From: Sorghum bicolor
Taxonomy: Eukaryota; Streptophyta; Magnoliopsida; Poales; Poaceae
Direction of reading: 5' to 3'
Assembly: GCF_000003195.3 (NCBI RefSeq)
Contig: NC_012873.2
Location: 20,251,066-20,315,065 of the forward strand
DNA length: 64,000 nucleotides
Numbering within the stretch: the stretch's first letter is position 1; each line of letters opens with the position of its first letter. This document shows positions 10,750 to 22,161 of this stretch, piece by piece. Under the pieces are notes generated by a model. That model ran no database searches. It worked only from the letters and a program-made list of their open reading frames with translations, and was not told the DNA's origin. The position numbers were made by a program, and so were the translations under genes.

Positions 10750-12419
10750 TGTTGACAGTCGATAACGTCAACTTTTATTATAACTTTAGACCTAAAGGAG
10801 AACATGAATACACACTAGTATAGGGTTTAAACTAACAATTTCCATGAGTTTTGTATATTGTGTATTTTCTAGGGTGAATTTCATGAAAGCTGAAAAGAGG
10901 GACGCTAGTGCAAAATAAACACGAAACGTATTCGCCACGGGAAACGTCGCGAGAAGACTCAAGAAGGATCAAGAAGTCACCCGGAGCAACGGGGGGACCT
11001 GGCAGCTACCAGGTTGGGCCGACCGGCCCCACCCTAGCGCCGGCTGGCGCCCCCCTGTAGGGTTTTGGCCCCCTCTTCTGGAAGCTTCCTCCACCGCCTT
11101 TGAGAAGTCATCTCGGCCCTTGGTTAATTCGGTTTGATCCTATGGCGCAAGCGAATCCCACCGGACTATAAATACATGGGTAGACCCCCCTGGAGACAAT
11201 CAATCCTCAATCAACCAGTTCATAAAGGCCTCAATCCATCAAGTATCAAGCGCCTTCAAGTTCATCAAGAGCCTTCTAGTTCATAGTTCTAGTTAGTTAG
11301 ATTAGAAGTAGAGGAGATCTAGTTCTTCATCGGGATCTGGAGCCCCTGGCGTCGGTCTGGAGCGCAAGAGTTCGGTAATAGATCTAGTTCTTACATTATA
11401 GTATTTAATTTGTATATTAGGGAGACTTTATTCTTAATAGATTCATATGTTCTTAATTGTATTAGTCATTGTCTACTTTGATTATATGTCTAGGATAGTT
11501 GGTTTGATCTTATTGAATTCATGTAATTGCTCGTATAGCGTTTACCGAATCGATCACTGGGTAGATGATAGACAATATGTAGACGTAGTGTCTAGATATC
11601 TTATTTGTCTCTGAGTGCACCTTGACATGCCGTGTCGTGTGGTAGTCCGCGTAGGTGACAGCTGCGTTGGTTCCTCTGTAGTCCACCCCCCGTATGTAGG
11701 GCAAGCATGAGCGCGGTTGCGAAGTAGGTGACACGGTTGCGTCTTAAAACCCCCATTAGTTGATGCCTCTTTACATATAATTATGATATAGGGTTGACTT
11801 AACAATAATTTCTAGATGTAGTTGCACTAATTAGAGTTATTCATTGGCGTAGTTATAGAATTATCTTAGATTTAACTTCCTAGTTTATCCATTGGCTAAT
11901 TATTATTATGATTAGTAGATGCTCTGATGACTATCTTTCATTATGATACTTGATGACTATGCCACCATTATTATTTATCTATATTTATCTTGTGACCTCT
12001 GCCTGTTATGAGTAGATTATACGATTTGGGTAATATCATTTATTCATCCTATACAGTTTCTTATCAATATAATAGAATATAGTTTAACACTTATCCTTCC
12101 GAATTAAATATAAATCGACAACCTGGATACTTCCCTAGGTAAAATGCTACAACAGTATAATTATCTGTGCGCATGCAGAACCCATTAAGTTTATAATTAT
12201 ATTCATATCTTTTATTCTCTATCTAGTTATAGTAGAACATGTGAATCTATATTAAATTCTTAGCAATATAATTAGTGATGACAACCTACTTTGTGGTTAG
12301 GAATCTTTGAGTGGTTAGTTGCTATTTGACAAGTTAATGATATATCGTGTATTTCTAGTGTTGTTGCTAGGAGTAGGGTTTATCCCTATTTTTAATGATG
12401 ATGGTACTAAATGTCAACA
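10750..12419 (+). repeat. Element E 5' LTR, 1670 bp
   Basis: It starts tgttgacagtcg and ends gtcaaca. The left flank is ataag (10745-10749); the right duplication is outside or lost. A TATA box (tataaata, about 11167-11174) is followed by the leader. No second copy of this LTR is visible: the LTR at 63556 has a different sequence. Confidence 0.85.
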
Positions 12420-12427
12420 TGCATTTT

Positions 12428-12446
12428 TGGCACTGTTGCCGGGGAA
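12428..12446 (+). promoter_or_regulatory. Primer-binding site of element E (tRNA-Asp type)
   Basis: tggcactgttgccgggga begins 8 bases after the LTR end. It matches the complement of the plant tRNA-Asp 3' end with one mismatch (established family feature of Athila-like gypsy elements). Confidence 0.75.
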
Positions 12447-12576
12447 GGCATAATAAACTTCGTCGTTCAATTTAATTATATATACGCATGGATAAAGTAA
12501 TATTACACATCAATTTCTACTCAATCATGTACACCCTTCGTCGTTATCATTTTTCTTATCTTATGTAGGGTGATGA

Positions 12577-13037
12577 ATGAATGGTTTTGCTCTTCCAAGA
12601 AACTTTACTGAAGATCTAGAGAAACTCCTTAGGAAGAAGAAGTTTGTAGAAGCAAGGGATAAATTTGAATCACCATCAAGAACCCCCTCTGCTGCTCAAG
12701 CTAGCTCTTCAGAGGAGCCAGCTCCAACATTGGAACAGAAATTTGAAGGACAAATAGAAGAACAAGCAGAAGAGTTTGGAGAAAACCTAGCTCCTGTGTT
12801 TGAAGATATGGCTGAGAAGACACTGCGAGAGTTTTCTACCCTAACAACAGCAAACATTCAGACTGGACCAGCAGTCAACACTGGGGATAATGGACTTGAT
12901 CTCAAGCCTGCTCTCATTACCATGGTTTAAGCCAGCCAATTCTGTGGAAAAGCTCATGAAGATGCAAGTGCACACTTACAACACTTTCTAGAGATCTGCA
13001 GTACCTTCACGATCAGAGGAGTACCAAAAGATGCTAT
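12577..13037 (+). pseudogene. Element E gag, N-terminal part
   Basis: It opens at an ATG (MNGFALPRNFTEDLEK) and carries an acidic, Glu-rich linker. It continues past an in-frame taa (12928, where D has a Gln codon) into FCGKAHEDASAHLQHFLEIC, the start of the plant retrotransposon gag domain (PF03732 type). At 13037 element C interrupts it; the next base of the frame is 58240. The interrupted codon is completed in phase across the insertion, which shows the two halves were one frame. Confidence 0.85.
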
Positions 13038-14117
13038 TGTTGACGGTCCTTAGGTACCAAATTTAATTATCAAATAAACAAAGAAAAGGATCCAAATGCA
13101 ACCAACACCCAGACTTAGGGTTTTATCTGACAGAATTCCACAAGTTTTGGTGTTTGTCTATTTCTGCAGGAGGTTATCAGGAAATATGGAGTTAAGGCCC
13201 ACACGTCGGGTTTACATAGAGATACTAACGTGCCGCACAATTTTCTATCATCTAGAAGACTCCAAAAGCCACGGGAACGAACGGGAAGCTGAGCGAGATC
13301 GGGGACAGGGCGCCCGCCCTACCCCTTAGGGCGCCCGCCCTACTTTTTCCACCAATCAGAACCAACCTCGCGGATTATGCTCCACCGACCTAAAGGATCA
13401 AGGAAAACCATGCGATTAATGTCGGTTTGATCCGACGGCCTAGATTCACTTGAGGGGACTATATAAGCAGGCCCCTGGCCCCTGGAAGAGACACCCCCTT
13501 GATCCCTATTCATTATTCATAGACAGAGCAAAAGCTAGGGTTTGGAGAAGAGAGCTCTCCTCTCTTCTCTAAACTAGAGTAGATCAAGATAGTAGCGAGA
13601 TGGAGAGCGAGGGAGGATTGGAGGAGAGGCCGGCCTGTCGGTTCTTCCTCCGGTTGTACTTTGCCATGATCAAGCTCTAATCAAGCTTGCTCATGGGATG
13701 ACTCTGGTAATATACTTCTATTTCATTATGCAATTACTATCCATGTATGTTCTGGTTCACAACTCTTTTGAGTACTTTAATCTATAGGACGCTATAGGTG
13801 AGAGTTGTAGTATAAGTGTAAGCGTGGTGCTTAGACCTAGATTACTTGTGGATATCCCCTGTCTAGCCGGATCGTGTGGTAGGCCGCGTATGTGACAGCT
13901 ATGTTGGTCCTCTGTAGTCCACCTCCCGTTGGCAGGACTAGTAGGGTTTATCGGCCTATGGATAAGCATCCTTTGTGGTGTAATCTTATCACGTGGTTCG
14001 TCCCAGACATAGACATACCTCTTTGAAGTAGAGAAACTATAGTTATCCTCTCTATTATCCTACCATCGCCCATATACTAGATTGCTCTACTCTCTATTCC
14101 CATATTATCACCCATTG
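13038..14117 (+). repeat. Element C 5' LTR, part 1
   Basis: It begins tgttgacggtccttagg. It holds two palindromic gggcgcccgccc modules (13309-13342), a TATA box (ctatataag, about 13459) and part of the transcribed region. It is interrupted at 14117 by the Tat element. Confidence 0.92.
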
Positions 14118-15163
14118 TGTCGAGGGTATCGAAAAGGGGTACCCTCACCGATGTGCATAACAAGACTATCCGTACGCAGGATGAGACCCTCGACTCGAAG
14201 CTCTGGCCATGCGTATACGCAGCCTTCGACGTCCACAACCTCGAAGACGGAAATGGCATCGAGCGAATCGATCAGGGGTCGAGCGTTAGCTGCCGTCGAA
14301 TATGGAAACAGGCTCACACGAACCAGGAGGCGTCGAGCGCAAGGACACCGCCCGCCGCCTGACGCGCGCACGCGGGCCGGGGCATTAAATGCGCCTGACG
14401 CTTCCCCACCTAACACACGGGTCACGGGAGGCGTGATAGGGAACAGGCATCTGTCCCATCGTTCTTTTTGCAGCCTTCCCACCAAACGACCCAGGGCGTG
14501 TCAGGACACAGGAAACAAGGATGGAACGTCTAATCGGGACCCCCTCGAGACATCCAAGGTCAGCGCTCCGGACATCGGCACATTACACGGCGTCCGACCC
14601 TCGACCGAACAGGGTTCCATCCTAGGGACAAGTTGGGCGTCGACTGATAACACCACAACCACCCCGCCGGATCTGCCGCCATACCATACAAGCGTGCGAC
14701 CGTTGAATCAACACAAGACGGCGCGCAGAGCAGAATGCAGGGGCACGCATAATCATCACCAGGCTATCAAGATGGGACGGCTCGAGGCCATGCCGGTATG
14801 GAAGCCTCGAGTAGGTCAGCGCTCCATGCTGCTATCGACTCCTATTCTGACACCTATACATGTACCCTGGGTCTCTCTTTGGAACTATAAAAGGAGGGAC
14901 TCAGGAATAGAACAGGCAACAACACCACGCAATACTACACACATACGCAGTAGGGCTCTCACACTTCATACCACGCTTGTATTCACCCCTGTACAAGCAC
15001 TTAGGTGCAAGATAATACAAACTTCTCCCCCCCGCTGGACGTAGGGCCTTCTCTTGCCCGAACCAGGATAAATCTCTGTGTCTTCTTGCATCACCATCTG
15101 GGAAAGGGAGCACGCACACAAATTCACTCGTTGGTGTGACCCCCCGTGGGGAAAACACCGACA
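14118..15163 (+). repeat. Tat element 5' LTR, 1046 bp
   Basis: It runs from tgtcgagggtatcg to aacaccgaca. The TATA box (tataaaag, about 14886-14893) precedes a short R-U5 with runs of C. The long frames across it (for example 14082-15044) recur in the 3' LTR and are not genes. Confidence 0.95.
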
Positions 15164-15165
15164 GT

Positions 15166-15183
15166 TGGCGCGCCAGGTAGGGG
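15166..15183 (+). promoter_or_regulatory. Primer-binding site of the Tat element
   Basis: tggcgcgccaggtagggg lies two bases after the LTR. This PBS form is common in grass Tat elements. I am not certain which tRNA it pairs with. Confidence 0.7.
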
Positions 15184-15222
15184 TCCTGCGTGTTTTTTCA
15201 TCGGTTTCCCACTCCTTTCCAG

Positions 15223-18200
15223 ATGGCAGCTCTTGCCTCGCCGATTCCGCGCTCCACGGTGATCTGGTTTGGGAGTCTCGAGTTCATGTCTACGGGCTCT
15301 GGCTACGACATGATCTTGCTCTCAGTCAAAGGACCGGGAGGAGCCCGCGTTGCACCAGCTCGGTCGAGGGCCCCAAGACGCCCTCGCCACCACGCCTCCC
15401 CGCCCAAGAAGAGGCGCGGACAGCACCACCGCCGCCCCTCTGCCTCATCACGACTGGCAACTCGTGCGAGGCAGGAAGCGGACCGCGAGCCGACGACATC
15501 ATGTGCCGGAAATGCAGACACGACGGCTCAACACCGCGTGACGACGGGAGGGGACGCGTCTCGCGCATCTTCCTCCACCGCTGTTAAGCTACTTCCACAC
15601 GGGTTGTTTACTCCAAGAAGGGCACTGCCATTCGGGTTAGACAACGCCGCGGCGTCGCTCGCTAGAGTAATATGCCCAAACACCCAGACGTACGTGGAGA
15701 GACCAATGGTCCTCCCACGTAACTCTGGAGCGCTACAGCCGACGTCCGAACTACCGGATCTCTCCCAGGTGCGAGGCCTCCGCCGCCTAGGCCTCGGACG
15801 ATACACGATCACTTCACTCAGGCAGCGGCTGCTGGAGGAGGGACGTGGATGTTTCTACGCCGCCGAGCCGGACTCCGACTCCGAGACCGATAGCTATGAC
15901 CCTACAAGGGAATGCTATCACATCGACGGGGCGGTAGAAACTACCGACGAAACGCGGGATGCTGCTGCGGGTGGTCGAGCCCCCGCGGCACAAGAAGACC
16001 CCAGGACGCCTGGGAACGACGGACAGGTCGTCCCCCCTCCACAAGAAGACAAGGCTGCACAGCTAGCACAGCTACGAGAGCTCAAGATGAAGCTTGACGA
16101 AGACCGTGAGCGCCTCATCCTGCTTGAGCAAATCCTCGAGCAAGACCTGCCATACCCACCAGGCGGAAGTGTCCGAAGACGTGCTCGAGAGGTACATCGA
16201 CAAATCGTCGAAGACGCAGAACCAGAGCAGCCCGTCAGCCGTTTCCCTCGAGCGGGCCAGAATGTAGTAGCGGCAACGATGCTGCTGCGCAACATGCTAG
16301 AACCATCGAACTCCTAGGCTCAGCGCATTCGAGACGAGGTACAGACCCTGCTCCAGGTGGCGGCTGTTCAACAAGCCGAAAGCTCAGCTTCTCGACGACG
16401 AGGAGCTGCCACTGAAAAGCGCGACGAGCCGCCTCAAAACGAAAAGGAGGTGTCAGTCCATCAATAGCCTCCACCTCGAGGTAGAAAGACCGCTCTCGTT
16501 CTCCCTGTCGACATTCAGCGTCGACACGATGCGCGGCATGACATCGAAGAAAATCGACACCGCCGCCATGGAGACACGGAAGAGCGAGGTTACAGCGCAC
16601 ATCGCGGTGGAAGGTATGACAGCGACGAGGACCGGGTGGCCCCCGAGCCACTAGGCCCACGGGTGTTCAGCAGGGCGATCCGCAGCACGCCCCTGCCCAG
16701 TCCATTCCGACCCCCGACCAGCATCGCGAAATACAATGGAGAGACCAAACCAGAATTATGGCTGGCTGATTTTAGGCTGGCCTGCCAGCTAGGTGGCGCT
16801 CGAGGGGATGATCGAGCCATCATCAGACAGCTACCACTCTTCCTCTCCGACACCGCCCGTCGATGGCTCGAGGAACTTCCAGCAAATCAAATCCACGACT
16901 GGGTTGATTCGGTTAAAGTCTTCGAGGGAAATTTCAAAGGGACCTACATACGGCCCGGAAATTCGTGGGACCTCAGCAAGTGCAAGCAGAAGTCAGGAGA
17001 AACTCTTCGACAGTATGCTCGACGCTTCTCGAAGCAGCGCACTGAGCTGCCACACATCCCCGATCATAACGTCATCCTGGCTTTCGTCTCTAGTACCACC
17101 AGTCGAGACTTAGTGCGGGAACTGGGCCGAAATCACCCTCAGACCGTCGATGAGCTGATGGACGTAGTGGCAAACTACGCGGCAGGGGAGGAGGCAGTCG
17201 GTGCCTTCTTCAGCTGTGAAGGGGGGAAAGGCAAGCGGCCTGCCGATGAAGATGGAACCCCCAGTCGAGGGCTCAAGAAGAACAAGAAGAAGCAGAAAGT
17301 GCGGCAGTACAAGCAGGAGAACTTCGACGACGATCTCGTCGCTGCCGTGGAGCGGAAGAAGCCTAGAGGCCCCCCAGACGGAGGTATTTTCGACAAGATG
17401 CTCGAAGAGCCATGCCCTTACCATAAGGGAGGCGCCAACCACAAGCTCAAGGACTGTCGAATGCTGAAAAGGCATTTCGACGGTCTGGGGTTTAAAAGGG
17501 ATGAGCGTGACGACTCGAAGAAGGAGAAAGGCGGTGACAAAGAGGGCAGCAAGGACGATGACAGTTTCCCCGCCGTCCATGACTGCTACATGATCTATGG
17601 TGGGCCCTCGATGCAGTTAACCACGAGGCAGCGCAAAAGGGAACGCCGTGAGGTCTTCGCGGCAAGAATGGCGGTGCCCCAGTACCTCAACTGGTCGAGC
17701 ACCCCCATTACCTTCGATCGAGAGGACCACCCCGACAAGGTAGTCGCCCCAGGTGTCTACCCGCTCGTCGTCGACCCAATCATCATCAACACCCGGCTCT
17801 CCAAGGTGCTAATGGACGGAGGCAGCAGCCTCAACATCATCTATCTCGAGACCATCGACCTCCTCGGCATCGATAGGGGACGCCTCCAGCCAAGCGCCGG
17901 CGGTTTCCATGGCGTCGTGCCAGGGAAAAAGGCGCTGCCAGTGGGTCGAATCGACCTACCGGTCTGCTTTGGCACGGCGGCCAACTTCAGGAAGGAGACC
18001 CTCACCTTCGAGGTGGTCGGGTTCCAGGGCACGTACCACGCCATCATCGGGCGCCCGGGCTACGCCAAGTTCATGGCCATTCCCAACTACACCTACTTGA
18101 AGCTGAAGATGCCTGGACCCAAAGGCGTCATCACCGTCAGCTCCTCCTTCGAGCACGCTTACGAGTGTGACGTCGAGTGCGTCGAGCACGGGGAGGCGGT

Positions 18201-21200
18201 CGAGAACTCCACCGAGCTCGTCGCAAAGCTCGAGGCCCTGGCCGCTGAGGCTCCAGAGCCCAAGCGCCACGCGGGCAACTTCGAGCCAGCGGAAGGAACC
18301 AAGAAGGTCCCGCTCGACCCCAACAACTCCGACGGCAAGGTGCTGACGATCAGCGCCGACCTCGACCCCAAATAGGAAGCTGTGCTCATCGACTTTCTCC
18401 GCGCGAACACCGACATGTTTGCATGGAGTCCCTCGGACATGCCAGGCATACCGAGGGAAGTCGCCGAGCACTCCTTGGAGATTCGAGCCGGTTCCAAGCC
18501 AGTGAAGCAACGGTTGCGCCGATTCGACGAGGAGAAGCGCAAGATCATTGGCGAGGAGGTCCACAAGCTTTTGACGGCCGGATTCATCAAGGAGGTTCAT
18601 CATCCCGACTGGTTATCAAACCCTGTACTAGTTAAGAAAAAGAATGGGAAAATGAGGATGTGTGTCGATTATACGAGTCTTAATAAAGCATGTCTGAAAG
18701 TTCCTTTTCCATTACCACGTATCGACCAGATTGTCGATTCTACTGCGGGATGTGAAACCCTTTCTTTCCTCGATGCATATTCTGGTTACCATCAAATCAA
18801 AATGAAAGAGTCCGACTAGCTCGCGACCTCTTTCATCACGCCTTTTGGGATGTATTGCTATGTAACCATGCCGTTTGGGCTTCGAAACGCGGGAGCCACG
18901 TACCAACGTTGCATGCTCCACGTTTTTGGTGAACACATAGGGTCGACGGTTGAGGCCTACGTCGACGACATTGTCGTCAAATCAAAGCAGCGAGGGGACC
19001 TGATCTAGGACCTCGAGATCGCTTTTAGCTGCTTACGCACTAACCAGATCAAGCTCAATCCCGAGAAGTGCGTCTTCGGCGTGCCTCGAGGCATGCTCTT
19101 GGGTTACATTGTATCCCAGCGCGGCATCGAGGCCAACCCCGAGAAAGTCTCAGCCATCACGAGAATGGGGCCGATCCGGGACATCAAGGGTGTACAAAGA
19201 GTCACGGGATGCTTGGCGGCTCTGAGCCATTTCATCTCGAGACTAGGGGAAAAGGCGTTACCACTGTACCGACTCCTAAAGAAGGTCGAGCGCTTTTCTT
19301 GGACCCCCGAGGCCGAGGAAGCTCTCGAGAGACTAAAGAAAACGCTGACCTCAGCACCGGTCTTGGTCCCGCCTCAACCTGCAGAACCACTGCTCCTCTA
19401 CGTTGCGTCGACGACCCAGGTCGTCAGTGCAGCGGTGGTGGTCGAGAGGCAGGAGGAGGGGCACGCGCTGCCAGTCCAGAGGCCAGTCTATTTCGTCAGC
19501 GAAGTGCTTTCGGAGACCAAGGTACATTACCCCCAAATCCAGAAGCTGATCTACACCGTAATCCTCACCCACCGCAAGCTACAGCACTACTTTCTCAGCC
19601 ACCCCATCACGGTGGTCTCGTCTTTCCCTTTGGGCGAGATAATCCGGAGCAAGGAGGCCACGGGAAGAATAGCTAAATGGTCAGTCGAACTCATGAGCGA
19701 GACTCTCACTTACGCGCCTCGCAAGGCCATCAAATCGCAAGCCCTGGTGGACTTCATCGCGGAATGGACTGACTCCCAGCTCCCCCCGACCCAGGTCCAG
19801 GCGGAACTGTGGACGATGTATTTCGACGGGTCACTCATGAAAACGGGGGCCGGGGCTGGCTTGTTGTTCATCTCACCCTTGGGCGTCCAAATGAGGTATG
19901 TCATCAGGATTTATTTTGCCGCATCCAATAACGTCGCGGAATATGAGGCCCTCGTCAACGGTCTCAAGATTGCCATCGAGCTAGGAGTCCGACGCCTCGA
20001 CGTCCGAGGCGACTCCCAACTCGTCATCGACCAGGTGATGAAAGCTTCGAGTTGCCACGACCCGAAAATGGAGGCGTACTGCAAAGAAGTTCGTCGACTC
20101 GAGGGAAAGTTCCATGGTCTCGAGCTCGTCCATGTCGCCCGACGCTACAACGAGGCAGCTGACGAGCTCGACAAGATCGCCTCGACTCGAGGCACGGTGC
20201 CACCTGATGCGTTCTCAAGAGATCTTCACGAGCCATCCGTCGACTTGGGCTCGGGGGCTGGCGTCGATGCCGCTCCCGCCCAGCCAACCGACACCGTCGA
20301 TGCACTGCTGATGGCAGCGGAGGTGATGGAGGTAGTCCAGCGACCCGGTCGACCGTTCGACTGGCGTACACCGTACCTCGACTGCCTAATCCGCTGTGAG
20401 CTACCAGAAGATCGATCTGAGGGCCGCCGTATCGCTCGACGGGCCAAGTCATATGTGATTTATGGCGAAGGCAATGAGCTATACCGACGAAGCCCGACGG
20501 GGGTCTTGCAGCGTTGCATCACCGTAGAGGAGGGCCGAAAACTCCTCGAGGACATACACTCGGGGGCTTGCGGCCACCATGCTGCTCCACGGACCCTCGT
20601 AGGAAACACCTTCCGACAAGGCTTCTACTGGCCGACGGCCGTAGCAGATGCCATCGAGCTCGTGCGCTCATGTCATGGATGCCAGTTCTACGCCAAACAG
20701 ACGCATCTGCCAGCCCATGCTCTTCAGATGATTCCCATCACATGGCCATTCGCGGTGTGGGGACTCGACTTAGTGGGGCCCCTGCAAAAGGCAAAAGGAG
20801 GGTACAACCACTTGTTGGTGGCCATCGACAAATTCTCCAAATGGAACGAGGCTCGATCCATCACCAACATCCGCTCCGAGCAAGCCGTCTTGTTCTTCAC
20901 CGACATCATACACCGATTCGGAATCCCTAACGTGATCATCACCGACAACGGCACCCAGTTCACCGGCAAAAAGTTCTTGGACTTCTGCGATCAGCATCAC
21001 GTCCGTGTGAACTGGTCCGCGGTGGCTCACCCTCGAACTAACGGCCAGGTGGAACGTGCCAACGGCATGATCTTGCAGGGGCTCAAACCAAGAATCTACA
21101 ATCTCCTGAAGAAATTCGGCAAGAAGTGGGTCGAGGAGCTTTCCTCAGTCTTATGGAGTTTGAGGACGACGCCAAGCCGGGCCACCAAATACACCCCATT

Positions 21201-21600
21201 CTTCATGGTCTTCGGTTCTGAGGCCGTGCTCCCAACGGACCTCGAGTATGGATCTCCTCGACTCAAGGCATACAACGAGCAGTCGAATAAGGAAGCTCAA
21301 GAGAACGCGGTCGACCAACTTGAGGAGGCTCGAGACATGGCCCTCCTCAACTCTGCCAGATACCAGCAGAAGCTTCGACGCTACCATGACAAACACGTAT
21401 GCAAGAGGGACTTAAACATGGACAACCTTGTCCTACGACGACGGCAGAGCAACCAAGGACGTCACAAGCTGACCCCGCCATGGGAAGGCCCGTACGTGGT
21501 GGCCGAGGTCTTGAAGCCAGGAACGTACAAGTTAGCGGACGAGAAGGGGGCGGTCACCAACGCATGGAACATCGAACAGCTACGTCGATTCTACCCCTAG
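15223..21600 (+). pseudogene. Tat gag-pro-pol polyprotein, five in-frame TAG codons
   Basis: One frame runs from the ATG at 15223 to the tag at 21598 and is broken only by TAG at 16315, 16465, 18373, 18817 and 19006. Domains in order: a basic N-terminal region; gag (about 16740-17230, WLADFRLACQL, WLEELP, TLRQYARRFSKQ); a lysine-rich linker with C-P-Y-H-K; retropepsin with MDGGSSLN (Asp at 17815); RT with FLDAYSGYHQIKM and YVDD (about 18958-18969); a degenerate first RNase H; a second plant/archaeal-type RNase H with FDGS, AEYEAL, GDSQLV and an AADELD block; and integrase with an HHCC finger and core residues in GLDLVG, TDNGTQF and GQVERAN. There is no chromodomain. In each case the TAG sits where related proteins would have Gln or tolerate it. 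The frame is otherwise unshifted, so the element decayed recently. Confidence 0.9.
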
Positions 21601-22161
21601 AAGTTCAAAACTTATGTTCTTACGTATATCTTGTACCAAGACCCTGTAAACGAATGTATGAATAGATGAAGTCCTTCCCTCGAGCATCCAACTTCTCTTT
21701 GTACTAAGGCTTTACAAGTCATGATCTCGACGATAGAAGGGGGCGCCGACTATGACCCATCATAGTCAACACCCCCCTCGGGGGCTACCAGGGGGACGAC
21801 CCCACCCCAAACGTCGAAAAAGCCAAGAAATTTTCTTCTCTTACTTAGTAAACCTTGCACAATTCGAGTAGCCAAGGCACCTCGAGCCCCTCAAAGGCCG
21901 AGGGACAACGAGCCTGAGAACCCCTACGCCCCCGGGCTACGGAAACTCTACTCACTTCCTTACCCTTGAGGTGATCGAGGTTGTTTTTGACGAAAGATCG
22001 AACAAGGAATACAAACGTAGGAATAAGTAGGAATAAAAGAACCTCGAGCGGAAAGACAAATAAACATTTAACAATTACAAAAAGATACGGTGTCATTTAA
22101 AAAGCATATCGACAAAGTATTATACAAGGGGCCCCAGGCACCCTGCGCAGACTCGCAGGCC
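21601..22161. other. Intergenic region between convergent Tat genes
   Basis: It separates the pol stop (21600) from the antisense gene stop (22162). It contains an extra copy of the polypurine-type motif ctcgggggctac (21777-21788), identical to the two near the 3' LTR. It has no reading frame of note. Confidence 0.6.

Noticed and set aside
14082..15044. Long plus-strand frame of about 320 residues, repeated at 41722-42918
   Set aside because: It lies within the Tat LTRs, occurs in both LTR copies, lacks a proper ATG and has no protein similarity. It is open because of GC-rich composition.
16315..16317. TAG between parts of Tat gag as a programmed readthrough signal
   Set aside because: There are five TAG codons in unrelated contexts, including inside RT. 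Ordinary CAG to TAG mutation explains all of them.
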